A stretch of 64,000 nt of DNA, taken from NCBI RefSeq assembly GCF_003725995.1, contig NZ_QIBX01000004.1, positions 1 through 64,000 of the forward strand. Direction: 5' to 3'. This document shows, piece after piece, positions 62,379-64,000 of this stretch (its first letter is position 1; each line of letters starts with the position of its first letter). The position numbers and the translations under genes are program-made. Origin of the DNA: Slackia equolifaciens. Its GTDB lineage: Bacteria > Actinomycetota > Coriobacteriia > Coriobacteriales > Eggerthellaceae. The notes beneath the pieces are model-generated. The model was not told the DNA's origin. It worked only from the letters and a program-made list of their open reading frames with translations, and searched no databases.

Positions 62379-62553
62379 TTCAGAAAACTGGACAATTATT
62401 TTCGGCTTTCTACCGTTTGACGGCTTTTCATAGCGCCACCTACATCGATTCTGAACTGTTTCGGAGCCGTTTGGGTGAAAAATGGGGTAATTTCACAAAG
62501 TTGCAAGTGGCTAACAGTAGAATAACGAAAATTATTGACCCGATTCTAAGAAG
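62379..62553. repeat. Inverted-repeat element, copy B
   Basis: The left arm (about 62379-62416, GACAATTATTTTCGGCTTTC inside) and the right arm (about 62514-62553, with ACGAAAATTATTGACCCG) are inverted copies of each other. They match the arms of copy A at 23437-23610. The inner 100 bases show no ORF. Confidence 0.68.
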
Positions 62554-62799
62554 CTCTTTTATAAGAACACCCCTACGCTTGCGCAGATGGGCCCGGAGGG
62601 CCCCTTTGCGACAGCCGTCAAGCCAAAAAGCTTTCGGCATGCCGCGATTCAACCCCGACCCCAAAACCCCTCAATCTCCATCCATCCTCCTTTCTTCCCG
62701 CTTGACGGCGCCGCGGCGTCGCTTGGTAGTTTCGGCATATCTATAAGAAATGCCCACCATCTCGCGTTTTGCAAAACGAATCGCGTAGAAAGGACCGCC
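62554..62799. other. Upstream region of the secreted protein gene
   Basis: No gene is seen. It presumably contains the promoter of the gene starting at 62800; an AGAAAGGA ribosome-binding site lies at 62787-62794. Confidence 0.4.
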
Positions 62800-64000
62800 A
62801 TGACACACGCCATAAGAAAGAGGGGGTACCTTGCCGTAGCCGCCCTGCTCGTGTGCGCAGGAATCGCCACGCAGGCGACACCCGCATTTGCAAAGGAAGA
62901 ATCCGGTTGCGAGACAATTGAGACATACCTAATCAACGAAGACGAGAGCAGCTCGCCCTACGGCCTCTTCGAGGATATAGCTCCTCGCGAATCAGACAAT
63001 TTCAGCCTTGAAGACATTCACACCCTGCAACCCACCGTCCCCGGCGTAGGCTCCCTCAACAAGCCGGGGAACACGTTCCCGCTGGCCGGCGAATACGGCA
63101 AGATTGTTCTGGAGCCGGGGGCCAGCGTAAACTGGGGCGGCGTCTCGCCCAAAACGTTCACCGCAGAAATTCCCCACCAGCCCGGCAAAACCCAGGTATA
63201 CAACGTGACCGGCACCTTGCTCTCCGTGGCTGGAACATCTGTGGGAGGAACGTATTCCGACGGCAATAACTCCGAGTACGTTTCTGCCTCGTCGGAATAT
63301 CTCTCGCTCGGCGGCAGCATGAAGGGGCTCAAAGAAACACCGCCCGATACGCCGGTGTGCGTCTACTACTGGCTGACCCTTACGGGCGAAGCGGCCGACG
63401 GCAGCAGCACAACCGTTAACGCAGTCGTGGGGTTCCAGGTGACCGTAGCAGATAATCTGCCTTTAACCTACGTAGGGGCAATTGCCTACGACCCCAACGG
63501 GGGCGCCCTCAACGACCCCTCGCTCACTTCCTACGAATGGCGCAACTCGTGGGATGAGACATTCCAAAAATCCGACCTCAGCCAGGTGCAAAAAGTGACG
63601 GCCCCTGAGCCGCCCGACTCCATGGACTTTGCGGTTATAGACACGCTGCCTGTTCGCGACGGATACAAATTCCTGTTTTGGAAGTCCCCGTTCGTCGACG
63701 ACGGCGATTCAACCTTGATGCTTCGAGGGGCGGGCAGCATGCCGGACGCATCCGAGGCGCCGATCAAATCGGGCAGATACGAATCCACTCTCAAGCTGAT
63801 CGACGACAAAGACCTCTATCCGGTTTCCGATGTAGAGACGAACGCCTGCTACGAGCCGGCGATTTATCTCACTGCGGTATGGGACAAGGAATTCAGCCTG
63901 CGATACGATTCCGCGGGCGGCGCGCCCAACCCCCAGGGCGAAGAAGGTACATTTGGCATTCACGAAGACACCTCGCCCAACACCGAGACGAAGAAGTTCT
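62800..64000 (+). CDS. Secreted surface protein with InlB-like repeats, truncated by the window end
   Basis: The frame is open from ATG 62800 to the window end (400 codons) and continues beyond it. A signal peptide (KRGYLAVAALLVCAGIATQA, then TPAFA) is followed by a beta-rich region. Segments such as YDPNGGALNDP, RDGYKFLFWKSP and RYDSAGGAPNPQ resemble Listeria-Bacteroides (InlB B-type) repeats. It is likely a cell-surface or secreted adhesin-like protein. The C-terminal anchor cannot be seen. Confidence 0.78.
   Translation, partial: MTHAIRKRGYLAVAALLVCAGIATQATPAFAKEESGCETIETYLINEDESSSPYGLFEDIAPRESDNFSLEDIHTLQPTVPGVGSLNKPGNTFPLAGEYGKIVLEPGASVNWGGVSPKTFTAEIPHQPGKTQVYNVTGTLLSVAGTSVGGTYSDGNNSEYVSASSEYLSLGGSMKGLKETPPDTPVCVYYWLTLTGEAADGSSTTVNAVVGFQVTVADNLPLTYVGAIAYDPNGGALNDPSLTSYEWRNSWDETFQKSDLSQVQKVTAPEPPDSMDFAVIDTLPVRDGYKFLFWKSPFVDDGDSTLMLRGAGSMPDASEAPIKSGRYESTLKLIDDKDLYPVSDVETNACYEPAIYLTAVWDKEFSLRYDSAGGAPNPQGEEGTFGIHEDTSPNTETKKF

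Noticed and set aside
1-64000. Complete prophage, transposase gene or CRISPR-Cas locus
   Set aside because: I saw no integrase, transposase, phage structural or cas genes anywhere in the window.

Overview
The window is high-GC DNA (roughly 60%) with the content expected of an anaerobic gut actinobacterium of the class Coriobacteriia, most likely family Eggerthellaceae. The signs are several Tat-exported molybdopterin and FAD respiratory reductases, multiheme cytochrome c, membrane-spanning LuxR regulators beside those reductases, BaiF/CaiB CoA-transferases and OFA-type MFS transporters. Genus cannot be fixed from the sequence alone.

Region 1 (1-22.1 kb) looks like a CoA-ester catabolic cluster. 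It holds a crotonase-fold protein, a 2-enoate reductase/BaiCD-type flavoenzyme with Fe-S and FAD domains, three MFS transporters, a 998-aa BTAD/AAA+ regulator, three family III CoA-transferases, an NTF2-fold protein with BaiE-like catalytic residues and a PaaK-type CoA ligase. The parts list matches the bile-acid inducible (bai) pathway closely enough to suggest uptake, CoA activation or transfer, dehydration or isomerisation, reduction and export of an unsaturated carboxylate whose identity is unknown. Inside this region lie a free-standing Hsp70 substrate-binding-domain protein without the ATPase domain (4849-5628) and a more AT-rich pair made of a LuxR regulator and a Tat lipoprotein FAD reductase (17.5-20.7 kb).

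Region 2 (22.5-35.2 kb) is respiratory. It contains an orphan DmsC-like anchor, a full DmsABC-type operon with a divergent LuxR regulator, modD, and a NapC/NrfH-type cytochrome plus FAD reductase pair followed by another LuxR regulator. A small antitoxin/PIN toxin pair follows (35.4-36.4 kb).

Region 3 (36.5-43.5 kb) holds iorAB (2-oxoacid:ferredoxin oxidoreductase, with a roughly 180-residue insertion in IorA). Next to it is a translationally coupled operon of three sirtuin-fold proteins. Two of these carry the Asn...Gln active-site pattern of class M (ADP-ribosylating) sirtuins. The operon is divergent from an Rrf2 regulator, with two matching 23-bp palindromes in the shared promoter region.

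Region 4 (43.6-53.1 kb) is a seven-gene leftward operon: napG-like, napH-like, an acidic protein of unknown function, a molybdopterin subunit, a ferredoxin subunit, a membrane anchor and a TorD-type chaperone. A LuxR membrane regulator is divergent from it.

Region 5 (53.1-64 kb) has an EamA transporter, a large LRR surface protein, purE, a repeat-rich intergenic region, a DUF2207 membrane protein, tRNA-Ser(GCT) whose 3' end and terminator are duplicated 190 bp downstream, and the start of a secreted protein cut by the window end. An inverted-repeat element occurs twice, near 23.5 kb and 62.4 kb.
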